Assembly (NCBI GenBank): GCA_963922455.1
Contig: CAWUIO010000016.1
Coordinates: forward strand, 1 to 64,000
Source of the DNA: CAWUIO01 sp963922455
Lineage (GTDB): Bacteria; Bacteroidota; Bacteroidia; Cytophagales; Microscillaceae
Direction of reading: 5' to 3'
Length of the DNA: 64,000 bases
The notes beneath the pieces were generated by a model. It was not told the origin of the DNA, searched no databases, and worked only from the letters and a program-made list of their open reading frames with translations. This document shows, piece after piece, positions 1 to 8,746 of this stretch (its first letter is position 1; each line of letters begins with the position of its first letter). A program made the translations under genes and the position numbers.

Positions 1-1293
1 GTAGAAAAAAAATTAGGCAATTACCCCGCTGCCTATGACTATCACGTGCTTTACAAACAAATGTCTGACAGCCTTTTTAATGAAGAACAGACCCAAAAAA
101 TCACCCGCTTGGAGTTGAACTATGCCTTTGAGCAAGAAAAAGATTCTATTCAACTGGCCAATCAAACTCAGCAAGACCTCCTCGAGAAAGACATCGAGAA
201 CCGGAAAATTACCCAAATTGCTACATTGGTTGGATTAGGTTTATTGGCTATTTTACTGGTAGTCTTGTTTTTGTTTTTTAGGTCAAAACAGCGTTCCAAT
301 AAACTATTAACCGAAAAATCACAGGCCTTAGAAATAGCCAACGAAGAAATTCGGAATACCAATGAAGAACTAAAAGCCGCCAACGAGGAAATTCAGAGCC
401 AGAATGCCCAGTTGGCCCAGAGCCACCAGAATTTGCAAAACCAACAGGAAGAAATCACCTCCCAGCGCGACCAGTTGCAAGAAAGCCTCCAACAACTCAA
501 ACAAGCCCAGGCCCTCCTGGTCCAAACTGAAAAAATGTCTTCCCTGGGGCAGCTCACCGCTGGGATTGCCCACGAAATCAACAACCCGATCAACTTCATC
601 AATGCCAATATTAATACCTTAAAAGAAAATATGAAGGATATCGGGCAAGTACTCAGCCCTCTTGAGAAACTCAATGAAGATAATTATCCAGAAAAACTTC
701 AAGAAATTCAAGCTCTCAAAGAAGCCCACTCTTTTGATTTGGCCGTCCAAGAATTAGATGTACTGCTCGAAGGGATCGGTGAGGGAGCCCAGCGTACCAC
801 TTCCATTATCGAGAGCCTGCGGACCTTCTCCCGCTTAGATGAAGATACTTTAAAGCCCTTTGATATCCATAAAAACCTGGATGTCACCTTGACCTTGCTC
901 CAAAACCGCCATCGAGAGCGTATCCGCGTGGATAAATACTATGAAGCCAGCCCCCAAATCGAGGCCTATCCCGGAAAACTCAATCAGGTATTTATGAACC
1001 TACTTGCCAATGCCATGGATGCTATTGAGGGGAAAGGACAGATTACGATCACCACCCAAGATGAGCCAGAAGACAAGGTGCGTATTTCCATCCAAGATAC
1101 TGGTGCGGGTATGCCAGAGGAAGTCAAGCCAAAGGTATTTGAGCCTTTTTTTACCACCAAGGCTATTGGGCAAGGGGTGGGCTTAGGGCTCTCCAACGTG
1201 TACGGCATCATCGAGAAACATCAGGGAAAAGTGAGCTTTGAAAGCGAGCTCGGGAAAGGAACAAAATTTGAGATTGTATTACCTAGGCACTAA
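1..1293 (+). CDS. Sensor histidine kinase, 3' part only (5' end outside window)
   Basis: The reading frame is open from the first base, so this is the C-terminal 430 residues of a larger protein whose N-terminus (probably TPR repeats, as in the next gene) lies upstream of the window. Visible in order: one membrane segment at residues ~70-93, a long Gln/Glu-rich coiled coil (~95-180), a dimerisation/phosphoacceptor box with GIAHEINNP at ~190, and a HATPase domain with N-box (NQVFMNLLANAMDA), G1 box (DTGAGMPEE) and F/G2 boxes (FEPFFTTK, GQGVGLGLS). It should autophosphorylate and pass phosphate to an unidentified response regulator; none is encoded adjacent. Bases 1-545 are identical to 2913-3457 in the following gene, while the catalytic part has diverged. 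Family call is firm; signal and partner are unknown. Confidence 0.88.
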   Translation, partial: VEKKLGNYPAAYDYHVLYKQMSDSLFNEEQTQKITRLELNYAFEQEKDSIQLANQTQQDLLEKDIENRKITQIATLVGLGLLAILLVVLFLFFRSKQRSNKLLTEKSQALEIANEEIRNTNEELKAANEEIQSQNAQLAQSHQNLQNQQEEITSQRDQLQESLQQLKQAQALLVQTEKMSSLGQLTAGIAHEINNPINFINANINTLKENMKDIGQVLSPLEKLNEDNYPEKLQEIQALKEAHSFDLAVQELDVLLEGIGEGAQRTTSIIESLRTFSRLDEDTLKPFDIHKNLDVTLTLLQNRHRERIRVDKYYEASPQIEAYPGKLNQVFMNLLANAMDAIEGKGQITITTQDEPEDKVRISIQDTGAGMPEEVKPKVFEPFFTTKAIGQGVGLGLSNVYGIIEKHQGKVSFESELGKGTKFEIVLPRH

Positions 1294-1299
1294 GCCTAG
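1283..1299 (+). terminator. Hairpin across the stop codon of the first kinase gene
   Basis: CTAGGC and GCCTAG form a 6-bp stem around a 5-nt loop that contains most of the TAA stop codon; a short T-rich stretch follows. A similar stop-codon hairpin occurs after the paralogue at 4209-4225. It could be a weak terminator or a 3' stabilising structure. Confidence 0.35.
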
Positions 1300-1568
1300 T
1301 TTAGCTTTACCAACCACTCTGGAAATAACTCCGAAGCCGCAGGGCCCTACTAAATGCAGAATCTTGCCCCAGGGATGGCCACCCAGCCTCGAGTTGCATA
1401 ATTTGCGTTTTTGGATAACTCCCTAAACATTTCAAATACAAACCTTTTTAAATAAAGCCCTCCACTCTATCTTAAACTAGTTCAAGATTATTCCACTTCT
1501 TCTGGTTTAAGTTCGTTTAATTTTCTTACGATATGGCTACTCGTGTCAATACAGCAAACCCAATGCCG

Positions 1569-4211
1569 ATGAAAAATTATTTATTTATCTTACTATTCTT
1601 TCAAAGCACTTTATTATTCGCCCAAAACCCAAGCAAAATCGATTCTCTCTTGGCCCTCACCCAAGCGAATATTTCGGAGAAGGAAAAAGTAGATACCTAT
1701 GTCAAAATTGCCGAAGAATATCTTAACTCAAATCCTTTATATACCACCCAATACGCCAGCCAAGCTATGGAAATGGCGGATAAAATCAGCTACCCAGCCG
1801 GAAAAATAGATGCTTTATATCCACTAGGTAGGCTAAATCTGCCCCAAGGGAAATATAAAGAAGCAAAAGCAATTTTCCAGCAGATGATTCAAGAGGCAGA
1901 TCAATACCAATACCCCATAGGAAAAGCCAAGGGATACAACGGTGTGGGCGTAGTTTACTCGCGACAAGGCAACCTTACAAAGGCTTTGGAAGCCTACTTT
2001 AAGGCTATCGAGATCTATGAAAAAGTAGGAGATAAAAAAGGAGTGGCTAGTACCTACGGTAATGTTGGCCTTATTTACAAGAATCAAGGCAATTATGAAA
2101 AAGGCTTAGACGCTTATTATACGTCTCTGAAAACCTTTGAAGTATTAGGCGATAAAAAAAGAATAGCGAGCATTTACATCAACATAGCGATTATTTACGT
2201 AGAGCAAGGCAATTATACCAAGGCTTTGGATAACCATTTTAAGTCTCTGAAAACCTTTGAAGCATTAGGCGATAAAAAAAAAATAGCTATCGTGTACAAT
2301 AATGTTGGACATACTTATCGGGCCCAAGGCAATCATGCCAAGGCTTTGGATAACCATTTTAAGTCTTTCAAGCTCTTGGAAGAATTAGACGATAAACGAT
2401 CCATGGCATACAGTTACAATAACATAGGGGATATTTATCTTGGCCAAGGAAATAATGATAAGGCTTTAGAAAATTACTTCAACGCGCTGAAAACCTTTGA
2501 AAAAATTGGAGAAAAAAGAGGTGTCTCTCAGAGTTACGAAAATATAGGGGCAAACTATCTGGCTTCGGGAAAGTTGGACGAAGCCTTAGAATATAATTTT
2601 AAGTCGCTTAAAATAAAGGAAGAACTAGGGGATAAAAAGGGAATTGCCAACAATTATTATGATATAGGGGCAACCTATCTGGCTTCTAATAATCTGAATA
2701 AAGCCCTGGAGTATCAATCAAAGGCTTCAGAAATTGCAAAGACAATTGGTTCAAAAAAATTAAGCGCTCAAGCTTCCATTATGTTGGGTAAGATTTATCA
2801 AAAACAAAAACAATGGGGGCTAGCCCAAGTATATCTGGAGGAAGGACTGCAAGAGGCTCAAGAAGTAGGACTAAAAGAATTCATAAGTGATGCGGCCGAG
2901 CAACTTGCTTCCGTAGAAAAAAAATTAGGCAATTACCCCGCTGCCTATGACTATCACGTGCTTTACAAACAAATGTCTGACAGCCTTTTTAATGAAGAAC
3001 AGACCCAAAAAATCACCCGCTTGGAGTTGAACTATGCCTTTGAGCAAGAAAAAGATTCTATTCAACTGGCCAATCAAACTCAGCAAGACCTCCTCGAGAA
3101 AGACATCGAGAACCGGAAAATTACCCAAATTGCTACATTGGTTGGATTAGGTTTATTGGCTATTTTACTGGTAGTCTTGTTTTTGTTTTTTAGGTCAAAA
3201 CAGCGTTCCAATAAACTATTAACCGAAAAATCACAGGCCTTAGAAATAGCCAACGAAGAAATTCGGAATACCAATGAAGAACTAAAAGCCGCCAACGAGG
3301 AAATTCAGAGCCAGAATGCCCAGTTGGCCCAGAGCCACCAGAATTTGCAAAACCAACAGGAAGAAATCACCTCCCAGCGCGACCAGTTGCAAGAAAGCCT
3401 CCAACAACTCAAACAAGCCCAGGCCCTCCTGGTCCAAACTGAAAAAATGTCTTCCCTCGGGCAGCTCACTGCCGGGATTGCCCACGAAATCAACAACCCG
3501 GTCAACTTTATCAATGCCAATATTAATACCTTAAAAGAAAATATGGAAGATATCGGGCGAGTACTCAGCCCTCTTGAGAAACTCAATGAAGATAACTATC
3601 CCGAGAAACTTCAAGAAATTCAAGCCCTCAAAGAAGCCCATTCTTTTGATATGGCCGTCCAAGAATTAGATGTGCTGCTCGAAGGGATCGGTGAGGGAGC
3701 GCAACGTACCACTTCCATTATCGATAGCCTGCGGACTTTCTCCCGCTTAGATGAAGATGCTTTAAAGCCCTTTGATATCCATAAAAACCTGGATGTCACC
3801 TTGACCTTGCTCCAAAACCGCCATCGAGAGCGTATCCGCGTGGATAAATACTATGAAGCCAGCCCCCAAATCGAGGCCTATCCCGGAAAACTCAATCAGG
3901 TATTCATGAACCTCTTGGCCAATGCCGTGGAAGCCATTGAGGGGAAAGGGCTCATCACCATTACTACCCAGGATGAGGGCAAAGATCGGGTGCGTATTTC
4001 CATCCAAGATACCGGTGTAGGCGTGCCGGAGGAAGTAATGCAGCGGGTATTTGAGCCTTTTTTTACCACCAAGGCTATCGGGCAAGGGGTAGGCTTAGGA
4101 CTCTCCATCGTGTACGGCATCATCGAGAAACATCAAGGAAAAGTAAGCTTTGAAAGCCAACTCGGGAAAGGAACAGAGTTTTCAATTATTTTACCCATTT
4201 CTCAAACCTAG
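1569..4211 (+). CDS. TPR-repeat sensor histidine kinase
   Basis: An 880-residue kinase. The frame is open from 1533, but the ATG at 1569 gives a clean signal peptide (MKNYLFILLFFQ..LLFAQ), so I start there; 1563 is also possible. Residues ~70-470 form about nine 40-residue TPR units, each with the N-x-G-x-x-Y-x-x-x-G-N/K pattern, placed outside the membrane. A membrane helix (~517-542), a coiled coil, a GIAHEINNP phosphoacceptor box (~637) and a HATPase domain (NQVFMNLLANAVEA, DTGVGVPEE, GQGVGLGLS) follow. TPR-HK proteins of this layout are common in Bacteroidota, where the TPR part is thought to sense protein or peptide partners. The 3' 1.3 kb duplicates the preceding gene. Confidence 0.9.
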   Translation: MKNYLFILLFFQSTLLFAQNPSKIDSLLALTQANISEKEKVDTYVKIAEEYLNSNPLYTTQYASQAMEMADKISYPAGKIDALYPLGRLNLPQGKYKEAKAIFQQMIQEADQYQYPIGKAKGYNGVGVVYSRQGNLTKALEAYFKAIEIYEKVGDKKGVASTYGNVGLIYKNQGNYEKGLDAYYTSLKTFEVLGDKKRIASIYINIAIIYVEQGNYTKALDNHFKSLKTFEALGDKKKIAIVYNNVGHTYRAQGNHAKALDNHFKSFKLLEELDDKRSMAYSYNNIGDIYLGQGNNDKALENYFNALKTFEKIGEKRGVSQSYENIGANYLASGKLDEALEYNFKSLKIKEELGDKKGIANNYYDIGATYLASNNLNKALEYQSKASEIAKTIGSKKLSAQASIMLGKIYQKQKQWGLAQVYLEEGLQEAQEVGLKEFISDAAEQLASVEKKLGNYPAAYDYHVLYKQMSDSLFNEEQTQKITRLELNYAFEQEKDSIQLANQTQQDLLEKDIENRKITQIATLVGLGLLAILLVVLFLFFRSKQRSNKLLTEKSQALEIANEEIRNTNEELKAANEEIQSQNAQLAQSHQNLQNQQEEITSQRDQLQESLQQLKQAQALLVQTEKMSSLGQLTAGIAHEINNPVNFINANINTLKENMEDIGRVLSPLEKLNEDNYPEKLQEIQALKEAHSFDMAVQELDVLLEGIGEGAQRTTSIIDSLRTFSRLDEDALKPFDIHKNLDVTLTLLQNRHRERIRVDKYYEASPQIEAYPGKLNQVFMNLLANAVEAIEGKGLITITTQDEGKDRVRISIQDTGVGVPEEVMQRVFEPFFTTKAIGQGVGLGLSIVYGIIEKHQGKVSFESQLGKGTEFSIILPISQT
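2913..4205 (+). repeat. Direct duplication of bases 1-1293 (kinase transmitter half)
   Basis: Bases 2913-3457 match 1-545 without a difference that I can find; from 3458 on, scattered substitutions appear, with residue changes concentrated in the HATPase domain (AMDA versus AVEA, DTGAGMPEE versus DTGVGVPEE). The two copies are in direct orientation at an offset of 2912 bp. The pattern suggests recent duplication or a gene-conversion tract covering the membrane segment and coiled coil. Confidence 0.9.
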
Positions 4212-4267
4212 GCAGAAAATGCCTAAGCACCCCATACAAATTTCAGGCAAGGGCTTCCTGAATTTTG
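4209..4267 (+). terminator. Two tandem hairpins after the TPR kinase
   Basis: The first hairpin (TAGGCA/TGCCTA, 4209-4214 with 4220-4225) begins in the stop codon. The second (4237-4247 with 4257-4267, 10 of 11 positions paired, 9-nt loop) ends in TTTTG. Together they probably form the transcript end; the T-tract is short, so this is moderate evidence. Confidence 0.45.
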
Positions 4268-4481
4268 TAATAAAAAGGAGATTCTAGAATAGCTACCCTG
4301 GATCATTTTGCCCCATAATTGCTAACTAAGAGCTTATACAGGATGCACAATATCTTTTCTTGCATCATAATTCAGCATACATCGTTCCCCTTCCAAAATT
4401 GCCATTCCCATTTCTCCCCCTTACCTTAGACAAATCCCTTCACAGAAGTGGCCTCATAAAAAACCGGATTAGAACATACAC

Positions 4482-5030
4482 GTGTCCTCAAGCCCCTACA
4501 AATTTGCCATCACTGGCCCCGAATCTACGGGCAAAAGCACCTTGGCCCAGCAACTGGCTGTCCACTTCCAAGGCGTTTACGTTCCAGAGTATGCCCGCGC
4601 TTTTTTAGAAAACCGCCCGCAAGCCTATACAGCCGAAGATATCGAGTACATCGCTCTACAACAAATGGCTAGTGTTGAAGCGGCTAGCCAACATGCGTAT
4701 CGCCTCTTGATTGCCGATACCGAACTCCTCGTTATCAAAATCTGGTACGAGCACGCTTTTGGGCCTTGCCCAGCCTGGATAGAGCAGGCTATCCAAGAAC
4801 AAACCTACCACGGGTATTTACTCATGGATGTAGACTTGCCCTGGACGCCCGACCCCCAGAGAGAACATCCTGATTTACGAGACTACTTTTTTAAAAAATA
4901 TCAAGCGGAATTAGACCGCTATGGCTTTCCTTACACAATCTTATCGGGAAACCACCTTGAAAGACTCTCTCGGGCCCAGGAAAAGATAGATTTTGTATTG
5001 AAAAATACCCAGCCCGGTGAACTAATCTAA
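4482..5030 (+). CDS. NadR-like nicotinamide riboside kinase family ATPase
   Basis: 182 residues with a P-loop near the N-terminus (GPESTGKSTL) and the PEYAR sequence that follows in NadR-type kinase domains; D-T-E in ADTELLVIK fits the Walker B region. These enzymes phosphorylate nicotinamide riboside to NMN in NAD salvage. The protein consists of the kinase domain alone: there is no N-terminal HTH repressor or adenylyltransferase domain as in enteric NadR. The start is a GTG at 4482; no in-frame ATG lies between it and the P-loop, which begins at residue ~12. It stands alone, about 160 bp upstream of the polyprenyl synthase gene. Substrate is inferred from the family and could differ. Confidence 0.8.
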   Translation: MSSSPYKFAITGPESTGKSTLAQQLAVHFQGVYVPEYARAFLENRPQAYTAEDIEYIALQQMASVEAASQHAYRLLIADTELLVIKIWYEHAFGPCPAWIEQAIQEQTYHGYLLMDVDLPWTPDPQREHPDLRDYFFKKYQAELDRYGFPYTILSGNHLERLSRAQEKIDFVLKNTQPGELI

Positions 5031-5191
5031 ACATTCTTTGCTTAGCCATAGGACTATGTTTAACTTTCCACTTCCAAAGCAAAACCAGATTCCAAGTTTT
5101 TGGTTGTATATACCAAACCTGCTTCCCCAAGCATGGGGATTTAAAGCCAATAAGCTATTGCGTTTTGTTGGCAAAACATGCTAAGCCATCT

Positions 5192-6181
5192 ATGACCCAA
5201 AAAGTAAAGTCATACACCATACAGGATATCAAAGCTCCCATCCGCGAAGAAATGAAAGTCTTCGAAGAACGGTTTCGCCATGCGATGAAAAGCGATATCT
5301 TTCTCCTAGATAAAGTGATGGGCTACATCGTGCGGCGTAAAGGGAAACAAGTACGGCCCATGTTTGTCTTGCTGATGGCGGGTACCTGTGGAGCCATCAA
5401 CGAAAAAACCTACCGAGGCGCTGCCCTTATCGAGCTCTTACATACGGCGAGTTTGGTTCACGATGATGTCGTAGACGATTCTAATTTTCGACGGGGCTAC
5501 TTTTCTATCAATGCCTTATGGAAAAATAAAGTAGCCGTTTTATTTGGCGATTTTTTGTTCTCCCGGGGCATGCTCCTTTCCGTAGAAAATGAAGATTATG
5601 ACTTACTCAAGATCGTCTCTACGGCCGTAAAAGAAATGAGTGAGGGAGAGTTGACGCAGATTGAAAAAGCCCGCCGCCTAGATATTACCGAAGAGGTATA
5701 CTACGAAATCATCCGCCGCAAAACAGCTTCCCTTATTGCTTCTTGCTGTGCGGTTGGGGCTAGCTCGGCCCTATCCAACCCGGAACTGGTAGAGATTGCC
5801 CGCCAGTTTGGCGAAAAAGTGGGAGTTGCTTTCCAAATCAAAGACGATCTATTTGATTACGGCACCGCCGAAATTGGAAAACCCGTGGGGATTGATATTA
5901 AGGAAAAGAAAATGACCCTGCCCCTCATTTACGCCCTCAACCAAACAGAGCGTCCAGAGCGCCGTAAAATTATCAACCTAGTCAAAAATCATAGCCACAA
6001 ACCTGCAAAAGTGCGCGAAGTCATCGAGTTTGTGAAACATAGCGGAGGTATCGAGTATACCAACGAAAAAATGCAAATCTTTCTACAAGAAGCCTTGGAG
6101 ATGTTAAAACATTTTCCTGAATCTGAGTACAAAGTTTCCCTGGAACAATTGGTACGGTTTACCATAGAAAGGGCCAAATAA
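5192..6181 (+). CDS. Polyprenyl diphosphate synthase family protein (IspB-like)
   Basis: 329 residues, head-to-tail trans-prenyltransferase. It carries the first aspartate-rich motif DDVVDD (followed by the usual R-R-G as RRG) and the second, KDDLFDYG, which bind Mg-diphosphate substrates. These enzymes build the long-chain isoprenoid tail of menaquinone (the usual Bacteroidota quinone) or related lipids. The frame opens with TTG at 5165, but ATG 5192 starts immediately before the conserved part and is preferred. Its TAA stop overlaps the ATG of purK by one base (TAATG), indicating translational coupling, although the pathways are unrelated. Chain length cannot be read from sequence. Confidence 0.88.
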   Translation: MTQKVKSYTIQDIKAPIREEMKVFEERFRHAMKSDIFLLDKVMGYIVRRKGKQVRPMFVLLMAGTCGAINEKTYRGAALIELLHTASLVHDDVVDDSNFRRGYFSINALWKNKVAVLFGDFLFSRGMLLSVENEDYDLLKIVSTAVKEMSEGELTQIEKARRLDITEEVYYEIIRRKTASLIASCCAVGASSALSNPELVEIARQFGEKVGVAFQIKDDLFDYGTAEIGKPVGIDIKEKKMTLPLIYALNQTERPERRKIINLVKNHSHKPAKVREVIEFVKHSGGIEYTNEKMQIFLQEALEMLKHFPESEYKVSLEQLVRFTIERAK

Positions 6182-7347
6182 TGCAAGAACCTTCTAAGAA
6201 TACTACCCAAAAAGCTCCCCGCGTCGGCATCGTGGGCGGGGGTCAGTTGGGCCGCATGCTCATCCAGTCGGCCGCTAATTGGAACTGCCAATTTTTTGTT
6301 TTAGACCCCGACCCTCAGGCCCCAGCTTTTGCTTTGGCCCATCATCACCAAGTGGGTGCCCTAGACGATTATGATACCCTCATGACCTTTGGTAAGCAGG
6401 TAGACTACCTCACCATCGAGATCGAGAAAGTCAATGCGCAAGCCCTGGCCGACCTAAAGAAGGCGGGCAAACGCGTCTACCCCGACCCCGAAACCATCCG
6501 GATCATTCAGAACAAGGTAGGGCAAAAGCAGTTTTACCAAGAACACAACATCCCCACCTCTGCCTTTATAAGCATCGATGGCCAGGAAGATATAGCCCAG
6601 CACCTAGATTTTTTACCTGCTTTCCAAAAACTTGCCACCGGAGGCTACGACGGCAAAGGAGTCCAATCCCTCCTAAGCCCAGCCGATTTGGCTAAGGCTT
6701 GGGATGCCCCCGGTTTACTCGAAAAAAGTGTAGACATTGCCCAAGAAATTTCCATCATCGTTGCCCGGGATGCCCAAGGAAACACGCAACTTTTTCCCGC
6801 AGTCGAGATGGTCTTTGACCCCGACTTAAATCTCTTAGACTACTTACTGGCCCCGGCCCGAATAAGCCCCGAACAAGAAGCCGAAGCCGCCCGCATCGCC
6901 ACCCAATTGGCCGATGCCCTTGACCTGACTGGCTTATTGGCCATAGAGATGTTCGTGACGCAAAGTGGAGAAGTTTTAGTCAATGAATCGGCTCCCCGGC
7001 CGCACAACAGCGGGCACCATACCATTGAAGCCAGTCCCTGCTCCCAATACGAGCAATTGATGCGCATCCTCCTCGAGCTTCCCCTCGGCGATACCCGACT
7101 TTACGAACCAGCCGCCATTTGGAATCTCATTGGTGAGCCAGGATACAAAGGTGCCGCCCAGTACGAAGGCTGGGAAAAAACCCTGAGCATCCCCGGGGCT
7201 AAACTGCATCTCTATCAAAAGCAAGTAAGCAAGCCAGGGCGTAAAATGGGGCACGTAACCCTAATGGATCCCAACCCCCAGAATTTATTAACGCGTATCC
7301 AAACCTTAAAAAGTACCCTGAAAGTTCGCGGTAAGGATAAAATTTAG
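6181..7347 (+). CDS. purK: 5-(carboxyamino)imidazole ribonucleotide synthase
   Basis: 388 residues, ATP-grasp enzyme of purine biosynthesis converting AIR, bicarbonate and ATP to N5-CAIR. Visible marks are the N-terminal GGGQLGRM loop, the ATP-binding TGGYDGKG glycine loop, EISIIVAR, and the metal/substrate segment VNESAPRPHNSGHHT. Length is normal for PurK. It starts one base inside the stop of the polyprenyl synthase gene. The partner enzyme purE is not adjacent: a DUF1080 gene and two structured repeats (7348-8746) separate them, although both remain on the plus strand. Confidence 0.95.
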   Translation: MQEPSKNTTQKAPRVGIVGGGQLGRMLIQSAANWNCQFFVLDPDPQAPAFALAHHHQVGALDDYDTLMTFGKQVDYLTIEIEKVNAQALADLKKAGKRVYPDPETIRIIQNKVGQKQFYQEHNIPTSAFISIDGQEDIAQHLDFLPAFQKLATGGYDGKGVQSLLSPADLAKAWDAPGLLEKSVDIAQEISIIVARDAQGNTQLFPAVEMVFDPDLNLLDYLLAPARISPEQEAEAARIATQLADALDLTGLLAIEMFVTQSGEVLVNESAPRPHNSGHHTIEASPCSQYEQLMRILLELPLGDTRLYEPAAIWNLIGEPGYKGAAQYEGWEKTLSIPGAKLHLYQKQVSKPGRKMGHVTLMDPNPQNLLTRIQTLKSTLKVRGKDKI

Positions 7348-7463
7348 CTCCAATAAAGATCCCAGATCGACGGATTTCCCTAAAATATTTGCCCTCTCCT
7401 TGCATTTTCTAGCAGACTGATCCTATTTTAGATGCCGTAATTTCTATAAACTAGACCATCGAT

Positions 7464-8225
7464 ATGAACAAGCACAAGCATCTTTTCTGCCTGGCCTTAC
7501 TGATTGGGGGCTTACAACTCACCCTGAACGCCCAAAATTCTGAAGAGATTGATCCGGAATGGACCGAAAAGTGGAACCCCGTACCTGCGGTGGTAGATCC
7601 GGGAGGGCCCCAAAAAGCCCCTTCAGATGCGATTGTTCTTTTTGACGGAACGGACCTATCGCAGTGGCAACACGAAGGCGGTAAGCCAGCCTCCTGGGAA
7701 GTGAAAAATGGCTACGTTCGGGTAAAACAAAAGAGTGGCGATATATATACCAAGCAGTCTTTTGGCGATATGCAATTGCATATGGAGTGGCGCTCTCCCT
7801 ATCCAGTCCGGGGAGAAGGGCAGCAAAGAGGCAATAGTGGCGTCTTTCTTATGGGCATATATGAAGTGCAGGTACTAGATAACTTCGACAACAAAACCTA
7901 TGTCAATGGCCAGGCCGGGAGTGTCTACAAGCAGCATATTCCCTTGGTCAATGCCTGCCGCAAACCGGGAGAATGGCAATCTTACGACATCATATTTACC
8001 GCCCCTTCTTTTTACGAAAACGGCATGATCAAGGAGCCCGCCCGCGTGACGGTTTTACACAATGGCGTACTCATCCAAAACAATGTAAGCCTCTGGGGTA
8101 CTACCGAATACCGCGGCTTGCCCAAAATTCAGCCCCACGAGCCCAAGTTGCCCTTGCGTTTACAAGATCACGGCGACCCGGGCGAGCAAGTGAGCTTTCG
8201 CAATATTTGGGTACGGCCCTTATAA
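7464..8225 (+). CDS. Secreted DUF1080 / 3-keto-disaccharide hydrolase-like protein
   Basis: 253 residues with a Sec signal peptide (LALLIGGLQLTLNAQ). The mature protein has the DUF1080 concanavalin-like fold signature: FDGTDLSQWQ near the start, SWEVKNGYVRV, the Y-T-K-Q-S-F-G-D segment, RGNSGVFLMG.YEVQVLD, and a C-terminal SFRNIWVRPL. Members are annotated as 3-keto-glucoside/disaccharide hydrolases acting on sugars in the periplasm or outside the cell. No sugar-uptake genes adjoin it. Substrate is unknown. A structured repeat begins 14 bp after its stop codon. Confidence 0.85.
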   Translation: MNKHKHLFCLALLIGGLQLTLNAQNSEEIDPEWTEKWNPVPAVVDPGGPQKAPSDAIVLFDGTDLSQWQHEGGKPASWEVKNGYVRVKQKSGDIYTKQSFGDMQLHMEWRSPYPVRGEGQQRGNSGVFLMGIYEVQVLDNFDNKTYVNGQAGSVYKQHIPLVNACRKPGEWQSYDIIFTAPSFYENGMIKEPARVTVLHNGVLIQNNVSLWGTTEYRGLPKIQPHEPKLPLRLQDHGDPGEQVSFRNIWVRPL

Positions 8226-8238
8226 GCTACTAAAATTT

Positions 8239-8371
8239 GGGGCTTGCCCGCGCCCAGAAAATAAGGGCTAAATTCACCAAAGGTACCGGGCGCGGGCCGG
8301 GCTGTCACTACTCGCTGCCTCTCCCCGCCAGGGCCAACACGAGCTCAAACATGCCGTTCCATCCCTAAGCC
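8239..8371 (-). repeat. Structured intergenic repeat, copy 1 (type 1)
   Basis: This is one of thirteen copies of a ~130-bp element. Read in its own direction it starts GGCTTAGGGAT, has a conserved core ending AGCGAGTAGYGAYAGCCC, then a variable loop, and ends AAGCCCC. The ends pair (GGCTT/AAGCC), an internal stem pairs (here GCCCGCGCCC with GGGCGCGGGC, 10 bp) and a short stem (CTCG/CGAG) lies in the middle. The GCCCC end is 13 bp after the stop codon of the DUF1080 gene, so a read-through transcript would meet the strong stem first. No reading frame, no target-site duplication and no transposase are visible. Confidence 0.85.
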
Positions 8372-8373
8372 AA

Positions 8374-8469
8374 CTTGAGAGGCGGGAGGCGAGAGGAGAG
8401 AAGTGAGAGGAGAGGTTCTGCTCGGCCGCCCATGTTTTGCGCTTGCATCTTTTTGGCATTGGTAATGCC
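8374..8469. repeat. Purine-rich tract plus small hairpin motif (companion repeat)
   Basis: 8374-8415 is almost pure purine (GAGAGGAGAGAAG and variants) and resembles tracts at 41234-41280 and 42260-42306, which also follow the GGCT end of minus-oriented structured repeats. 8418-8469 starts CTGCTCGGCCGC, continues ATG.TTTGCGCTT and ends in a hairpin GGCATT-ggt-AATGCC. A related unit is at 42087-42139, with a different but still paired stem. Function is unknown. Confidence 0.6.
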
Positions 8470-8583
8470 CTTTCGGCCATTAGTTTTTTAGGAGACGCAT
8501 TCGTCATGCCCGAAAAAATACAGGTACAATAAATGCGACTGCGCCCAGATTGGCCCAGGGGCCTTGAATTGGGTACCGGGATT

Positions 8584-8712
8584 GGCTGAGGGATAGAGCG
8601 GCCTGTTTGAGCCCGCTGCGGGTGGTGTGTGGGCCGGCGAGTAGCGAAAGCCCGACCCCGGCCGGCAGGAATAATCATCAGGCTAGTCACTTTTTGGGCC
8701 GGGGGCAGCCCC
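8584..8712 (+). repeat. Structured intergenic repeat, copy 2 (type 2)
   Basis: Starts GGCTGAGGGATAGAGCGGCC and ends GGGGGCAGCCCC. Terminal pairing is GGCTG/CAGCC, a compensated change relative to the type 1 GGCTT/AAGCC. The inner stem is CCCCGGCC/GGCCGGGG. The conserved core GCGAGTAGCGAAAGCCCGACC is present. It lies 34 bp upstream of purE and points opposite to copy 1, 212 bp away. Confidence 0.85.
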
Positions 8713-8746
8713 TACTACTAGGCAATATTTTTTATTTTTATAAGAC

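Noticed and set aside
8274..8690. Open reading frame of 138 codons on the minus strand
   Set aside because: It runs through two structured repeats and the purine tract; the peptide is Arg/Ser-rich without motifs, and similar pseudo-peptides arise from other repeat copies (39474, 41124, 62043).
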